Assembly: GCF_002158905.1 (NCBI RefSeq)
Contig: NZ_CP021431.1
Span: forward strand, 1,302,001 to 1,366,000
Length of the DNA stretch: 64,000 nt
From: Yoonia vestfoldensis
Lineage (GTDB): Bacteria > Pseudomonadota > Alphaproteobacteria > Rhodobacterales > Rhodobacteraceae
Direction: 5' to 3'
The stretch's first letter is position 1; each line of letters starts with the position of its first letter. The notes beneath the pieces are model-generated. The model ran no database searches and had not been told where the DNA came from. It worked only from the letters and a program-made list of their open reading frames with translations. The position numbers and the translations under genes were made by a program. Below are positions 46,631 to 55,241 of the stretch, one piece after another.

Positions 46631-48385
46631 ATGATTGACGCCGTGCCACAAGGGTCGAAACGCGCCGCGCGCCGCTGGTTCATGCGGGTCGCCTTGGGCT
46701 TGTTTACGCTTTTCGCGGCCAGCGTGATGTATATCACCAACGAGCTGATGACCCAGCGCTATACCGAGACGATCAGCAATCGGTCCGAACTGCGCCTTGC
46801 CCTTTACAGCGCCAATCTGATGAGCGAGCTGCAGCGCAATTCGGTCGTCCCGCAGCTATTGGCGCGCGACCCCGAACTGATCACAGCGTTGAACAGCCGC
46901 GATTATTCCCGCTCGACCGCACGGCTGTTGTCCTTTGTCGATGAAATCGGGGCGGCGGCGCTGACCTTGCTGGATAGCGAAGGGCGCGCCGTGGCTGCGA
47001 CCAACCGCAACGAGCTGGGCGTCAATCACAGCGCGCGGCCCTATTTCGTCGATGCCTTGCGCAGCAACCGGACGGTTTATTCGACCTACCGGATGGATAC
47101 CGGCGCTTATGCGTTCATCTATTCGCGCAAGATCGAATCCAATGGGCAGGTGCTGGGCACGATCATGGTCGAGGTCGATGTCGGCCGGATGGAACGTGGC
47201 TGGGCCGGGGTGACGGATGCGGTTTTCGTGACCGATGCCGAGGGCAAGATCATCATGTCCACCGAACCTTTGTGGCGCGGCTTGCAGGAACGCGATGCCC
47301 TCGCGCGCCAACCTGCGTCATCGGCGATTGAACGCGCGCTGCGGGCGACGCAAAGCTGGGCCATGGCCCCCGCCGAGGCCTATCTGCGCGGCGAGGCCGT
47401 GCTGCGCCGCGAGGCCCGCGTGCCGCATCAGGGCTGGCGGATCGTCAATTTCACCACTTACGATTCGGTGCGCGAAAAGGTCAATGGTATCCTGGCGCTG
47501 CAGGTGATGGGCTTTGCGATCATCCTGGCGGTCAGTTTCTGGGTGATGTCGCGTCAGACAGCCTCGCGGCTGGTGCTGTTTCAGCGCGAATCGGCGGAAT
47601 TGCGCGCATTGAACCGCCGTTTGCAGCGGGAAATCGCCGAGCGTGAAAGGGTCGAAAAGACCCTGCAAGTGGCCGAACAGACCATTGCGCAATCGTCCAA
47701 ACTGGCCGCCTTGGGCGAGATGTCGGCAGCGGTCAGCCATGAATTGAACCAGCCTCTGGCGGCGATGAAAACCTATCTGGCAGGCGCGCGGCTGTTGCTG
47801 CAACGCCAGCGCCCCGAAGAGGCTTTGTCATCCTTCCAGCGCATTGATGACCTGTTGGAACGGATGGGCGCGATCACCCGGCAGCTGAAATCCTATGCGC
47901 GCAAAGGGTCGGACGCGTTTGAGCCTGTGGATACACGCGCGGCCGTGTCATCCGCGCTGGCGATGATGGAGCCGCAGCTCAAGACCAGATCGGTCAATAT
48001 CATCCGCACCTTGCCCACCGAACCGGTAATGATCATGGGCGACAGGCTGCGGCTGGAACAGGTGATCATCAACCTGTTGCGCAACGCGCTGGATGCGACC
48101 AAGACCGCCGCCAATCCGACGATCGAAATCCTGTTGGCGGTGGGGGATACCGTCAGCCTGCAAATCCATGACAATGGCGACGGGATCGAAAATCTCGATC
48201 ATTTGTTTGAACCCTTCTACACCACCAAACAGCCCGGCGACGGGGTCGGGCTGGGGCTTGCCATCTCCTCGGGGATCGTCAACGACCTTGGCGGCCGGTT
48301 GACCGCGCGCAATGCGGCGGATGGCGGGGCGATATTTGAAGTGCAATTGCCAGCCTTTGTGCAGGGCCAGGCAGCGGCAGAATAG
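46631..48385 (+). CDS. dctB: C4-dicarboxylate sensor histidine kinase DctB
   Basis: 584-residue membrane kinase. TM1 (about residues 17-38), a periplasmic double-PDC/dCache sensor (about 40-280), TM2 (about 292-312), a coiled coil, then HisKA with His370 in AAVSHELNQPLAAMKTYLAG, and HATPase with NLLRNALDAT, IHDNGDGIENL and GVGLGLAIS. It senses succinate, fumarate or malate in rhizobia. Paired with dctD 9 bp downstream. No dctA or TRAP transporter genes are in the window. Confidence 0.88.
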   Translation: MIDAVPQGSKRAARRWFMRVALGLFTLFAASVMYITNELMTQRYTETISNRSELRLALYSANLMSELQRNSVVPQLLARDPELITALNSRDYSRSTARLLSFVDEIGAAALTLLDSEGRAVAATNRNELGVNHSARPYFVDALRSNRTVYSTYRMDTGAYAFIYSRKIESNGQVLGTIMVEVDVGRMERGWAGVTDAVFVTDAEGKIIMSTEPLWRGLQERDALARQPASSAIERALRATQSWAMAPAEAYLRGEAVLRREARVPHQGWRIVNFTTYDSVREKVNGILALQVMGFAIILAVSFWVMSRQTASRLVLFQRESAELRALNRRLQREIAERERVEKTLQVAEQTIAQSSKLAALGEMSAAVSHELNQPLAAMKTYLAGARLLLQRQRPEEALSSFQRIDDLLERMGAITRQLKSYARKGSDAFEPVDTRAAVSSALAMMEPQLKTRSVNIIRTLPTEPVMIMGDRLRLEQVIINLLRNALDATKTAANPTIEILLAVGDTVSLQIHDNGDGIENLDHLFEPFYTTKQPGDGVGLGLAISSGIVNDLGGRLTARNAADGGAIFEVQLPAFVQGQAAAE

Positions 48386-48394
48386 GAAGACACG

Positions 48395-49726
48395 ATGAGC
48401 AAAGTCATGAAGATCGCAATCGTCGATGACGAAAAGGACATGCGCCAGTCGATCAGCCAATGGCTGGCCCTGTCGGGGTTCGACACCGAAACCTTTGCCA
48501 GCGCCGAAGATGCGCTCAAAGGGCTGGGCAGCGATTATCCCGGCATCGTGGTCAGCGATATCAAGATGCCCGGTATGGACGGGATGCAATTTCTCAAAAA
48601 GCTCAAGGGCGTCGACAGCAGCTTGCCGGTGATCATGATCACCGGTCACGGCGATGTGCCCATGGCGGTCGAGGCGATGCGGATCGGCGCCTTTGATTTC
48701 CTTGAAAAGCCGTTCAACCCCGACCGGATGACCGAATTGGCCAAAAAGGCGACACATGCCCGCCGCCTGACGCTGGATAACCGCGCGCTGCGCCGCGAAT
48801 TGTCGGATGGCACCACGCTGATGAAAAAACTGATCGGCCAATCGCCGGTGATGGAACGGCTGAAAGAAGACATCCTCGATCTGGGGCAGGCGGATGGCCA
48901 TGTGCTGATTGATGGTGAAACCGGCACCGGCAAGACATTGATCGCCCATGCGCTGCATGCGGTGGGGGCGCGCGCCAACCGCAAATTCGTGCTGATCAGC
49001 TGCGCCGCCTATGACGAAGAAACGCTGGCGCGGGTGATCTTTGGCCCCGCCCATGACGATGAACCCATCCCCGCCATCGAAGAGGCGCGCGGCGGCACCC
49101 TGGTGCTTGAAGATATCGACGCGCTGAGCCATGCTTTGCAGGCGCGGCTTTTGACCGCGATCAATGATCAAGGCACGCCCGCCGAAACCCGCATCATCGC
49201 GATCTGCAATCTGCAGGAACAGGACAAGACCTGCGAAAGCGTGCTGCGCCCCGATCTGTTCTACCGGCTGGCCGCCTTGCGGATGACGGTGCCGCCTTTG
49301 CGCCAGCGCGGCGAGGATATCTTGACGCTTTTCACCCGGCTGGGCGAGCAATTCGCCGATGAATATGGCTGTGACGCGCCGCAGGTCAGCGCCCAGGAAG
49401 CCGCGCAATTGTTGCAGGCCCCCTGGCCCGGCAATGTGCGCCAGCTGATCAATGTGGCCGAACGGGCGGTGTTGCAAAACCGGCGCGGCAGCGGGTCCAT
49501 CGCCTCGCTTTTGATGACCGAAACCGAGGATTCCCAATCCGCCATGACCACCGAAGGCAAACCGCTGAAAGAATTCGTCGAAGCCTTTGAGCGGATGTTG
49601 ATCGACAATACCATGCGCCGCCATCGCGGGTCGATTGTCGCGGTGATGGATGAATTATGCCTGCCGCGCCGGACCTTGAACGAAAAGATGGCCAAATACA
49701 GCCTGCAACGGTCGGATTATCTCTAG
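48395..49726 (+). CDS. dctD: DctD-type response regulator with degenerate AAA+ domain (no GAFTGA)
   Basis: 443-residue NtrC-family regulator. The receiver has Asp55 in GIVVSDIKMPGMDG. The AAA+ domain has Walker A GETGTGKT (residues 174-181) and an altered Walker B, GGTLVLEDI instead of GGTLFLDEI. RPDLFYRLAALRMTVPPLRQR retains the sensor-2/arginine-finger region. The Fis HTH is RGSIVAVMDELCLPRRTLNEKM. The GAFTGA loop that contacts sigma-54 is absent: the segment after SCAAYDEETLARVIFG runs PAHDDEPIPAIEEARGG. Such proteins may activate sigma-70 promoters, as known for Rhodobacter NtrC. Co-transcribed with dctB. Confidence 0.87.
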   Translation: MSKVMKIAIVDDEKDMRQSISQWLALSGFDTETFASAEDALKGLGSDYPGIVVSDIKMPGMDGMQFLKKLKGVDSSLPVIMITGHGDVPMAVEAMRIGAFDFLEKPFNPDRMTELAKKATHARRLTLDNRALRRELSDGTTLMKKLIGQSPVMERLKEDILDLGQADGHVLIDGETGTGKTLIAHALHAVGARANRKFVLISCAAYDEETLARVIFGPAHDDEPIPAIEEARGGTLVLEDIDALSHALQARLLTAINDQGTPAETRIIAICNLQEQDKTCESVLRPDLFYRLAALRMTVPPLRQRGEDILTLFTRLGEQFADEYGCDAPQVSAQEAAQLLQAPWPGNVRQLINVAERAVLQNRRGSGSIASLLMTETEDSQSAMTTEGKPLKEFVEAFERMLIDNTMRRHRGSIVAVMDELCLPRRTLNEKMAKYSLQRSDYL

Positions 49727-50138
49727 GCTCTGGCCGCGGCTTTTGCGCCCCTGTGCAGCAAGCCACTTGTGCAGGGGGGCAAATCTCCATTATGTATTCA
49801 TTACGGGTGCTCGTGCTTTGGTTGCGCGGTGATGCCCGATCGAGATTCTCTGCCCGAAGCTGGGTTTCCCCCTCTTTGTGGCGGCTGATTTGATCCTGCG
49901 GGGTCAGAAAAACGCCCTTGGCCGCGCGCCTTTTTGCGCCGGCCGGGCCTTGAACGGGCCCCGGACCTGATCCGGGGTCGGAGAAGAACCGCGATGCAAC
50001 GCGCGCAACATACAGGCAAGACCATGGCGGCCCCGAGGGGCCCGGCATCTGCCCGCGCGACGCACGCCCTAATCAGACACATCACGCGGACGGCCGCACC
50101 CCCCGGGGGGCCGGTCGCGCCATGTGCGAATGGACAAA
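49727..50138. other. Intergenic region between dctD and rne (rne leader)
   Basis: A 412-base non-coding stretch. It holds an imperfect GC hairpin after dctD (49747-49780; GCCCCTGTGCA with TGCAGGGGGGC), which may be the dctBD terminator, and a perfect inverted repeat CCCCGGA-N5-TCCGGGG at 49959-49977. The rest is probably the rne 5' leader, which in proteobacteria often carries RNase E autoregulatory stems. Several in-frame ATG/GTG codons lie ahead of rne. No gene is recognised in it. Confidence 0.45.
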
Positions 50139-52745
50139 ATGCCAAAGAAAATGCTTATCGATGCCACCCATGCGGAAGAAACCCGCGTCGTGGTGGTGGA
50201 CGGCAACAAGGTCGAAGAATTTGATTTTGAAAGCCAATTCAAACGCCAGCTGGCGGGCAATATCTACCTTGCCAAGGTAACACGGGTCGAACCATCGCTA
50301 CAGGCCGCTTTCGTCGATTACGGCGGAAACCGGCATGGGTTCCTGGCCTTCGCGGAAATCCATCCCGATTATTACCAGATCCCCATCGCCGACCGCGAGG
50401 CGCTGATGGAAGAAGAACGCGCCTATGCCGAAAGCCTCAAGGCCGAGGAAGAGGCCGAGGATGCGCCCAAACAGCCCCGCCGCCGCACCCGCAGCAAGGT
50501 GCGCGCGGCCGCGGTAGACAGCGCCGATGCGGTCGTGACCTCGGGCGATGATCCGGCAGGTCTGGAAACCATCGATCTGGCCGAGGATCTTGAAGGCAGC
50601 TCGCCGATGGAATTGGTCGGTGAAACGCCGGTCGAAACCCCCGCCGCCGATGATGACAGCGATGAGGCCGCGCCCGATGAGACCATCGAAAGCGTCGCTG
50701 ATGCCGATGATATCGACGACATGCGCCCGGTGCGCAAACCGCGCCCGCGTCGCTATAAGATCCAAGAGGTCATCAAGGTCCGCCAGATCCTGCTGATCCA
50801 GGTGGTCAAGGAAGAACGCGGCAACAAGGGTGCGGCGCTGACGACCTATCTGTCGCTGGCAGGCCGCTATTGCGTCTTGATGCCCAATACCGCGCGCGGC
50901 GGCGGGATTTCGCGCAAGATCACCAATGCCGTGGACCGCAAGAAGCTGAAAGAAATCGCCGGCGAAATGACCGTGCCCGATGGCGCGGGGCTGATCATCC
51001 GCACCGCCGGATCGCAGCGCACCAAGGCGGAAATCAAGCGCGATTACGAATATCTGCAACGGATGTGGGAACAGATCCGCGCCTTGACGCTGCAATCCAT
51101 CGCGCCTGCGAAAATCTACGAAGAAGGCGATTTGATCAAACGCTCGATCCGCGACCTGTATTCCAAGGATATCGACGAGGTGATCGTCGCGGGCGAGGCG
51201 GGCTATCGCTCGGCCAAGGATTTCATGCGGATGATCATGCCGTCGCATGCGAAAAACGTGAAATTCTACGCCGAACCGATGCCGATCTATGCGCGCTATC
51301 AGGTGGAAACCTATCTTGCGGGCATGTTCAATCCCACGGTGCAGCTGCCCTCGGGCGGCTATATCGTGATCGGCATCACCGAGGCGCTGGTCGCCATCGA
51401 CGTGAACTCTGGCCGCGCGACCAAGGAAGGCTCGATCGAACAGACCGCGCTGAAAACCAATCTCGAAGCCGCCGATGAGGTCGCGCGCCAGCTGCGCCTG
51501 CGCGATCTGGCCGGTCTGATCGTGATCGATTTCATCGACATGGACGAACGCAAGAATAACGCCGCCGTCGAAAAACGCTTCAAGGACAAGCTGAAAACCG
51601 ACCGCGCGCGGATTCAGGTGGGCCGGATTTCCGGTTTCGGCCTGATGGAAATGTCGCGCCAGCGCCTGCGCCCCGGCATGCTCGAGGCCACGACACAGAT
51701 GTGCCCGCATTGCCATGGCACGGGCCTGCTGCGGTCCGACGACAATGTCGCGCTGTCGATCCTGCGCCAGCTCGAAGAAGAAGGCGTGCGCGCGCGCTCC
51801 AAAGAGGTGCTGGTCCGCGCCCCCATCGCGATTGCCAATTTCCTGATGAACGGCAAGCGCGAAAACATCGCCGAGATCGAGGCGCGCTATGGCATGTCGG
51901 TGCGGATCGAATGTGACCCGACGCTGATCTCGCCCGATTTCGTGGTGGAAAAGTTCAAGACTGCGACCCGCATCGTCCCCGAAGCCGCCCCCATCGTCGC
52001 CAATGCGCTGCTGATGGAAGAGGATGATGATGACGATCTGATCCCCGAAACCCCCGATGAAGACGAAGAGGCCAGCGCCGCTGCGTCCCCAGCGCCCGAG
52101 GCGGATGGCGAAGACCGGCCCAAGCGCAAGCGCCGTCGTCGTCGGCGGCGGCGGGGTGCGGGTGATGCCGCACAGGCCGATGGCACAGAGACGCCCGAGA
52201 CCGGCGAAGAGGCCGCGGCTGACGACGCCCCCGGCGCATCCGAACCCGCGCCCGAAGCGGCCCCCGAGGACAAGCCCAAGCGCCGCCGCACGCGCGCCCG
52301 CAAAGCGGCGGATCATGCGCCCGAACAGCCTGCCGATGCCGCAGCAGCACCCGAGGCACCGCTGGCCCAAGACGCGCCCGCGCCCGCAGAGGTCACCGCC
52401 GAAGAGGCCGCGCCCAAGAAACGGACCCGCAGCCGCAAAAAGCCGAGCGTCGTGCAAGAGACTGCCGCCGAACCCGCAGCCGCAGCCGAATCTGCCGCCG
52501 AACCCGCTGCCGATGCCGCGCCCGAAGAGGCCCCCGCCAAGCCCAAGCGGCGCAGCCGCGCCAAGCCGAAACCGGCCGAGGCAGAGGCCGCAGCAGAGCC
52601 AGTCAAAGAGGCGCCTGTCGCGGCCACACCAGAACCGGCAGCGACGCCGGAACCAGCCCCTGCGCCGCAGCCAGAGCCGGAACCGGCCGCAGCGCCCGCC
52701 GCCGAAAAACCGCGCCGCAAAGGCTGGTGGTCGCTCGGTAAGTAA
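50139..52745 (+). CDS. rne: Ribonuclease E
   Basis: 868-residue endoribonuclease, scaffold of the degradosome. The start (MPKKMLIDATHAEETRVVVV) is the alphaproteobacterial form; in-frame GTG 50124 and ATG 50130 are alternatives. The S1 domain begins at about residue 35 and is split by an acidic, Pro/Arg-bearing insertion of about 120 residues (about 95-215). Catalytic Asp421 (AIDVNSG) and Asp464 (DFIDMD) are 43 apart, as in E. coli. The Zn-link is Cys522-x2-Cys525. The C-terminal 200 residues are disordered Ala/Pro/Glu with Arg/Lys patches (KRKRRRRRRRRG) for RNA and partners, ending GWWSLGK. Confidence 0.96.
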   Translation: MPKKMLIDATHAEETRVVVVDGNKVEEFDFESQFKRQLAGNIYLAKVTRVEPSLQAAFVDYGGNRHGFLAFAEIHPDYYQIPIADREALMEEERAYAESLKAEEEAEDAPKQPRRRTRSKVRAAAVDSADAVVTSGDDPAGLETIDLAEDLEGSSPMELVGETPVETPAADDDSDEAAPDETIESVADADDIDDMRPVRKPRPRRYKIQEVIKVRQILLIQVVKEERGNKGAALTTYLSLAGRYCVLMPNTARGGGISRKITNAVDRKKLKEIAGEMTVPDGAGLIIRTAGSQRTKAEIKRDYEYLQRMWEQIRALTLQSIAPAKIYEEGDLIKRSIRDLYSKDIDEVIVAGEAGYRSAKDFMRMIMPSHAKNVKFYAEPMPIYARYQVETYLAGMFNPTVQLPSGGYIVIGITEALVAIDVNSGRATKEGSIEQTALKTNLEAADEVARQLRLRDLAGLIVIDFIDMDERKNNAAVEKRFKDKLKTDRARIQVGRISGFGLMEMSRQRLRPGMLEATTQMCPHCHGTGLLRSDDNVALSILRQLEEEGVRARSKEVLVRAPIAIANFLMNGKRENIAEIEARYGMSVRIECDPTLISPDFVVEKFKTATRIVPEAAPIVANALLMEEDDDDDLIPETPDEDEEASAAASPAPEADGEDRPKRKRRRRRRRRGAGDAAQADGTETPETGEEAAADDAPGASEPAPEAAPEDKPKRRRTRARKAADHAPEQPADAAAAPEAPLAQDAPAPAEVTAEEAAPKKRTRSRKKPSVVQETAAEPAAAAESAAEPAADAAPEEAPAKPKRRSRAKPKPAEAEAAAEPVKEAPVAATPEPAATPEPAPAPQPEPEPAAAPAAEKPRRKGWWSLGK

Positions 52746-52767
52746 CGGCTGACATCGCAACAAAGGC

Positions 52768-52800
52768 AACGCCGTCCTGTCACCGGGGCGGCGTTTGCTT
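52768..52800 (+). terminator. Rho-independent terminator of rne
   Basis: AACGCCG (52768-52774) pairs with CGGCGTT (52789-52795), and GTTTGCTTTTG follows. It lies 23 bases after the rne stop. Confidence 0.75.
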
Positions 52801-52812
52801 TTGCGCTCCCAA

Positions 52813-52834
52813 CTTCTTTTTTCCAAAAATACTC
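52813..52834. repeat. AT-rich intergenic motif, copy 2 (inverted)
   Basis: The reverse complement of the 22-base motif at 26398-26422 (CTTCTTTTTTCC then AAAAATACTC). It lies between the rne terminator and the convergent tusA-like gene. Confidence 0.55.
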
Positions 52835-52863
52835 CGGGGCGAGGGGCAGCGCCCCTGCGACGC

Positions 52864-53091
52864 CTAGCCTTTGCGGATCAGATAGATCTGCGCGTCCTCT
52901 GCATCCTCACATGCCAGCATCACATGCCCGGCCTCGGCGCAGAAATGCGGCACATCGACGATCGCGGCGGGATCATCCGCGACCATGCGCAAAACCTGCC
53001 CCGAGACCAGCGCGCCAAGGCGTTTGCGGGCCTTCAACACGGGCAGCGGGCATAATAGCCCGCGGGCATCAAGATCAGCGTCATGGGTCAT
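52864..53091 (-). CDS. TusA/YeeD family sulfur carrier
   Basis: 75-residue SirA/TusA-like protein. DARGLLCPLPVLKARKRL holds the conserved Cys-Pro-x-Pro with the persulfide-carrying Cys. It may relay sulfur for tRNA thiolation or other trafficking. The start at 53091 (MTHDAD) gives the canonical length. It is divergent from ccdA; its start codon lies 94 bp upstream of the ccdA start. Confidence 0.87.
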   Translation of the reverse strand: MTHDADLDARGLLCPLPVLKARKRLGALVSGQVLRMVADDPAAIVDVPHFCAEAGHVMLACEDAEDAQIYLIRKG

Positions 53092-53184
53092 GGCGGCAAT
53101 CTGGGCTGGATGTTTCACTTTGTCCACCAAGATGTGACGCAACAGGGCGTGACGCTGCGCGATTGGTGGTCTAGGAACGGGGCG

Positions 53185-53940
53185 ATGTTGGAAACCGGAT
53201 TGATCTTTGATGCAGCCCTGCTGCCCGCCATGATCGTCGCCTTGGCGGCGGGGGTCTTGTCGTTTCTCAGCCCCTGCGTGCTGCCGGTGGTGCCGCCTTA
53301 CCTGGCCTATATGGGCGGCGTTTCGGTCAGCGAGATGGAACAGACCGCCAGCGCCCGGCGGCGGGTGCTGATCGCGGCCTTGTTCTTCGTGCTGGGCCTG
53401 TCCACGGTTTTCCTGCTATTGGGGATCGCCTTTTCGACCATGGGGCGGATGCTGATCGGGGTGCAGGATTATTTCGTCATCGGCGCGGGGCTGGTGGTGA
53501 TGGTGCTGGGGGCGCATTTCGTGGGCGTCTTCCGCATCGGGTTTCTGGACCGCGAAATGCGGCTTGACGCGGGCGACAGGGGCGGGTCGGCCTTTGGGGC
53601 CTATCTGCTGGGGCTGGCCTTTGCCTTTGGCTGGACGCCCTGTCTGGGGCCGGTGCTGGGGGCGATCCTCAGCCTTGCCGCCTCCGAGGCCGATGTCGGG
53701 CGTGGCACGGTCCTTTTGGGCAGCTATGCGGTGGGGCTGGGCATTCCTTTCTTGCTGGTCGCGGCCTTTTTCCCGCGGCTGCACGGGGTGATGGGCTGGA
53801 TGAGGCGCCATATGCGCCAGATCGAGGCCGGCGCGGGCCTGCTGTTATGGACGGTGGGATTGATGATGCTGACCGGCCAATTCGCGGCATTCAGCTTTTG
53901 GTTGCTAGAGCGCTTTCCATTTCTGGCAAGCGTAGGTTAA
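53185..53940 (+). CDS. ccdA: Cytochrome c biogenesis protein CcdA
   Basis: 251-residue, six-TM thiol-disulfide transporter passing electrons from thioredoxin to periplasmic partners. The two redox Cys are in FLSPCVLPVVPPYLAYMGG and GWTPCLGPVLGAIL. The ATG at 53185 was chosen for AGGAACGGGG upstream and the canonical start; a longer frame from 53083 overlaps the tusA-like start. No ccm genes are adjacent. Confidence 0.92.
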   Translation: MLETGLIFDAALLPAMIVALAAGVLSFLSPCVLPVVPPYLAYMGGVSVSEMEQTASARRRVLIAALFFVLGLSTVFLLLGIAFSTMGRMLIGVQDYFVIGAGLVVMVLGAHFVGVFRIGFLDREMRLDAGDRGGSAFGAYLLGLAFAFGWTPCLGPVLGAILSLAASEADVGRGTVLLGSYAVGLGIPFLLVAAFFPRLHGVMGWMRRHMRQIEAGAGLLLWTVGLMMLTGQFAAFSFWLLERFPFLASVG

Positions 53941-53969
53941 ACTGCACCCTGTGATAACGGGGCAGGGCG

Positions 53970-55241
53970 ATGACCAGTGACATGAACCGCGTCAGCCTGC
54001 GCCGGGTGTTCCATATTCCGGGCTATGACCCGATCCATCCCCGCCGTTACCGCGAACTCTACCGCAAAGAGAGCGCGGCACAGGCCCGCATCAGCGACTA
54101 TGACATCAAAGTGCAGGGCGGCGATGCGGGGCAGGGGTTCCATTGGTTCGTGCAGGCGCAGATCGACGCAGAGCCGGTGCAGGCGCGGATCGATATGCTG
54201 GTCTGGGCCGATATCGTGCGCGCCAGCATGGCGCAGACGGTGGCGGCAAGCTATGGGCAATTGCTGCGGACGGCGTGGATCTATCTGCACAGCGGCACGC
54301 TGCGGCGGCTGATGTGGCTGCGCAAAGGGCCGATCATCGCCGCACTTTACCCGGTGGGCATGTTGGCGGGGCAATTGCTGCTGGCGCTCTGGCTGGGCTG
54401 GTGGCTGGGCGGGCTGGCGCAGGCGGGGCTGCTGGGCGCTTTCGGTGCGGCAGGCTGGGTGCAGGACGGGGCGATGATTGGCTGGCTGGGCTGGCTGGTC
54501 AGGCTGGGGGTTTTGGGCCTTGTCTGCCTATCGGTGCTGCGCTGGTTCAAGGCGCGCGACAATTGGCTTTTTGCCCATTACCTGATGCATGATTACGCTT
54601 TCAGCGCGCAGCATAGGGGCGCGACCCCGCCTGCCTTGCAAGACCGTCTGGCGCAATTCAGCGACCAGATCGCCCGCGCCCTGCAAGACCCGGTGGACGA
54701 GGTGCTGGTGGTCGGTCATTCCTCGGGGGCGCATCTGGCGATCAGCGCGGTGGCCGATCTGATCCGCGCGGGCCATCTGCCAGAGCGCGGCGCGCGGCTG
54801 GGGCTGCTGACGCTGGGACAGGTGGTGCCGATGGTCTCTTTTCTGCCGCAGGCCAAACAGCTGCGCGCCGATCTGGCCTTTCTGGCCAGCCAAGAGGCAG
54901 TGACCTGGGTCGATGTCACCGCCCCCGGCGACGGCTGTTGTTTCGCGCTTTGCGATCCGGTCGCGGTCAGCGGCGTCACCCCGCCCGGCAAACGCTGGCC
55001 CTTGGTGATTTCGGCGGCCTTCACCCAGAGCCTGTCGCCCGCGCGCTGGAAAGCGCTGCGCTGGCGGTTTTTCCGGCTGCATTTTCAATATCTTTGCGCT
55101 TTTGACCGGCCAAAGGATTACGATTATTTCCAGATCACCGCAGGGCCGCTGACATTGGCCGACAGGTTTCGGGACCGCGCGCCATCGGCCTCCCGCATTG
55201 ATGTGGCGGCGTCGAAATATACCGCGATGGCGCTGCCATGA
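53970..55241 (+). CDS. Membrane-associated alpha/beta-hydrolase-like protein
   Basis: 423-residue protein not assigned to a named family. The N-terminal half is soluble (HIPGYDPIHPRRYRELYRKE). Two or three hydrophobic segments lie in the middle (about residues 125-190). The C-terminal region has VLVVGHSSGAHLAISAVADLI, a nucleophile elbow (GHSSG) typical of lipases and esterases. The first residues include an HIPGYD segment like an oxyanion loop. It overlaps the P450 start by four bases (ATGA), suggesting that the two act together, perhaps on a lipid. Function unknown. Confidence 0.7.
   Translation: MTSDMNRVSLRRVFHIPGYDPIHPRRYRELYRKESAAQARISDYDIKVQGGDAGQGFHWFVQAQIDAEPVQARIDMLVWADIVRASMAQTVAASYGQLLRTAWIYLHSGTLRRLMWLRKGPIIAALYPVGMLAGQLLLALWLGWWLGGLAQAGLLGAFGAAGWVQDGAMIGWLGWLVRLGVLGLVCLSVLRWFKARDNWLFAHYLMHDYAFSAQHRGATPPALQDRLAQFSDQIARALQDPVDEVLVVGHSSGAHLAISAVADLIRAGHLPERGARLGLLTLGQVVPMVSFLPQAKQLRADLAFLASQEAVTWVDVTAPGDGCCFALCDPVAVSGVTPPGKRWPLVISAAFTQSLSPARWKALRWRFFRLHFQYLCAFDRPKDYDYFQITAGPLTLADRFRDRAPSASRIDVAASKYTAMALP

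Noticed and set aside
49983..50145. Short frame in the rne leader (minus and plus)
   Set aside because: Arg/Pro-rich frames in GC-rich leader DNA with no ribosome site.
50298..52826. 842-residue minus-strand frame
   Set aside because: Antisense of rne; low-complexity Gly/Arg/Phe composition mirrors the rne repeats.
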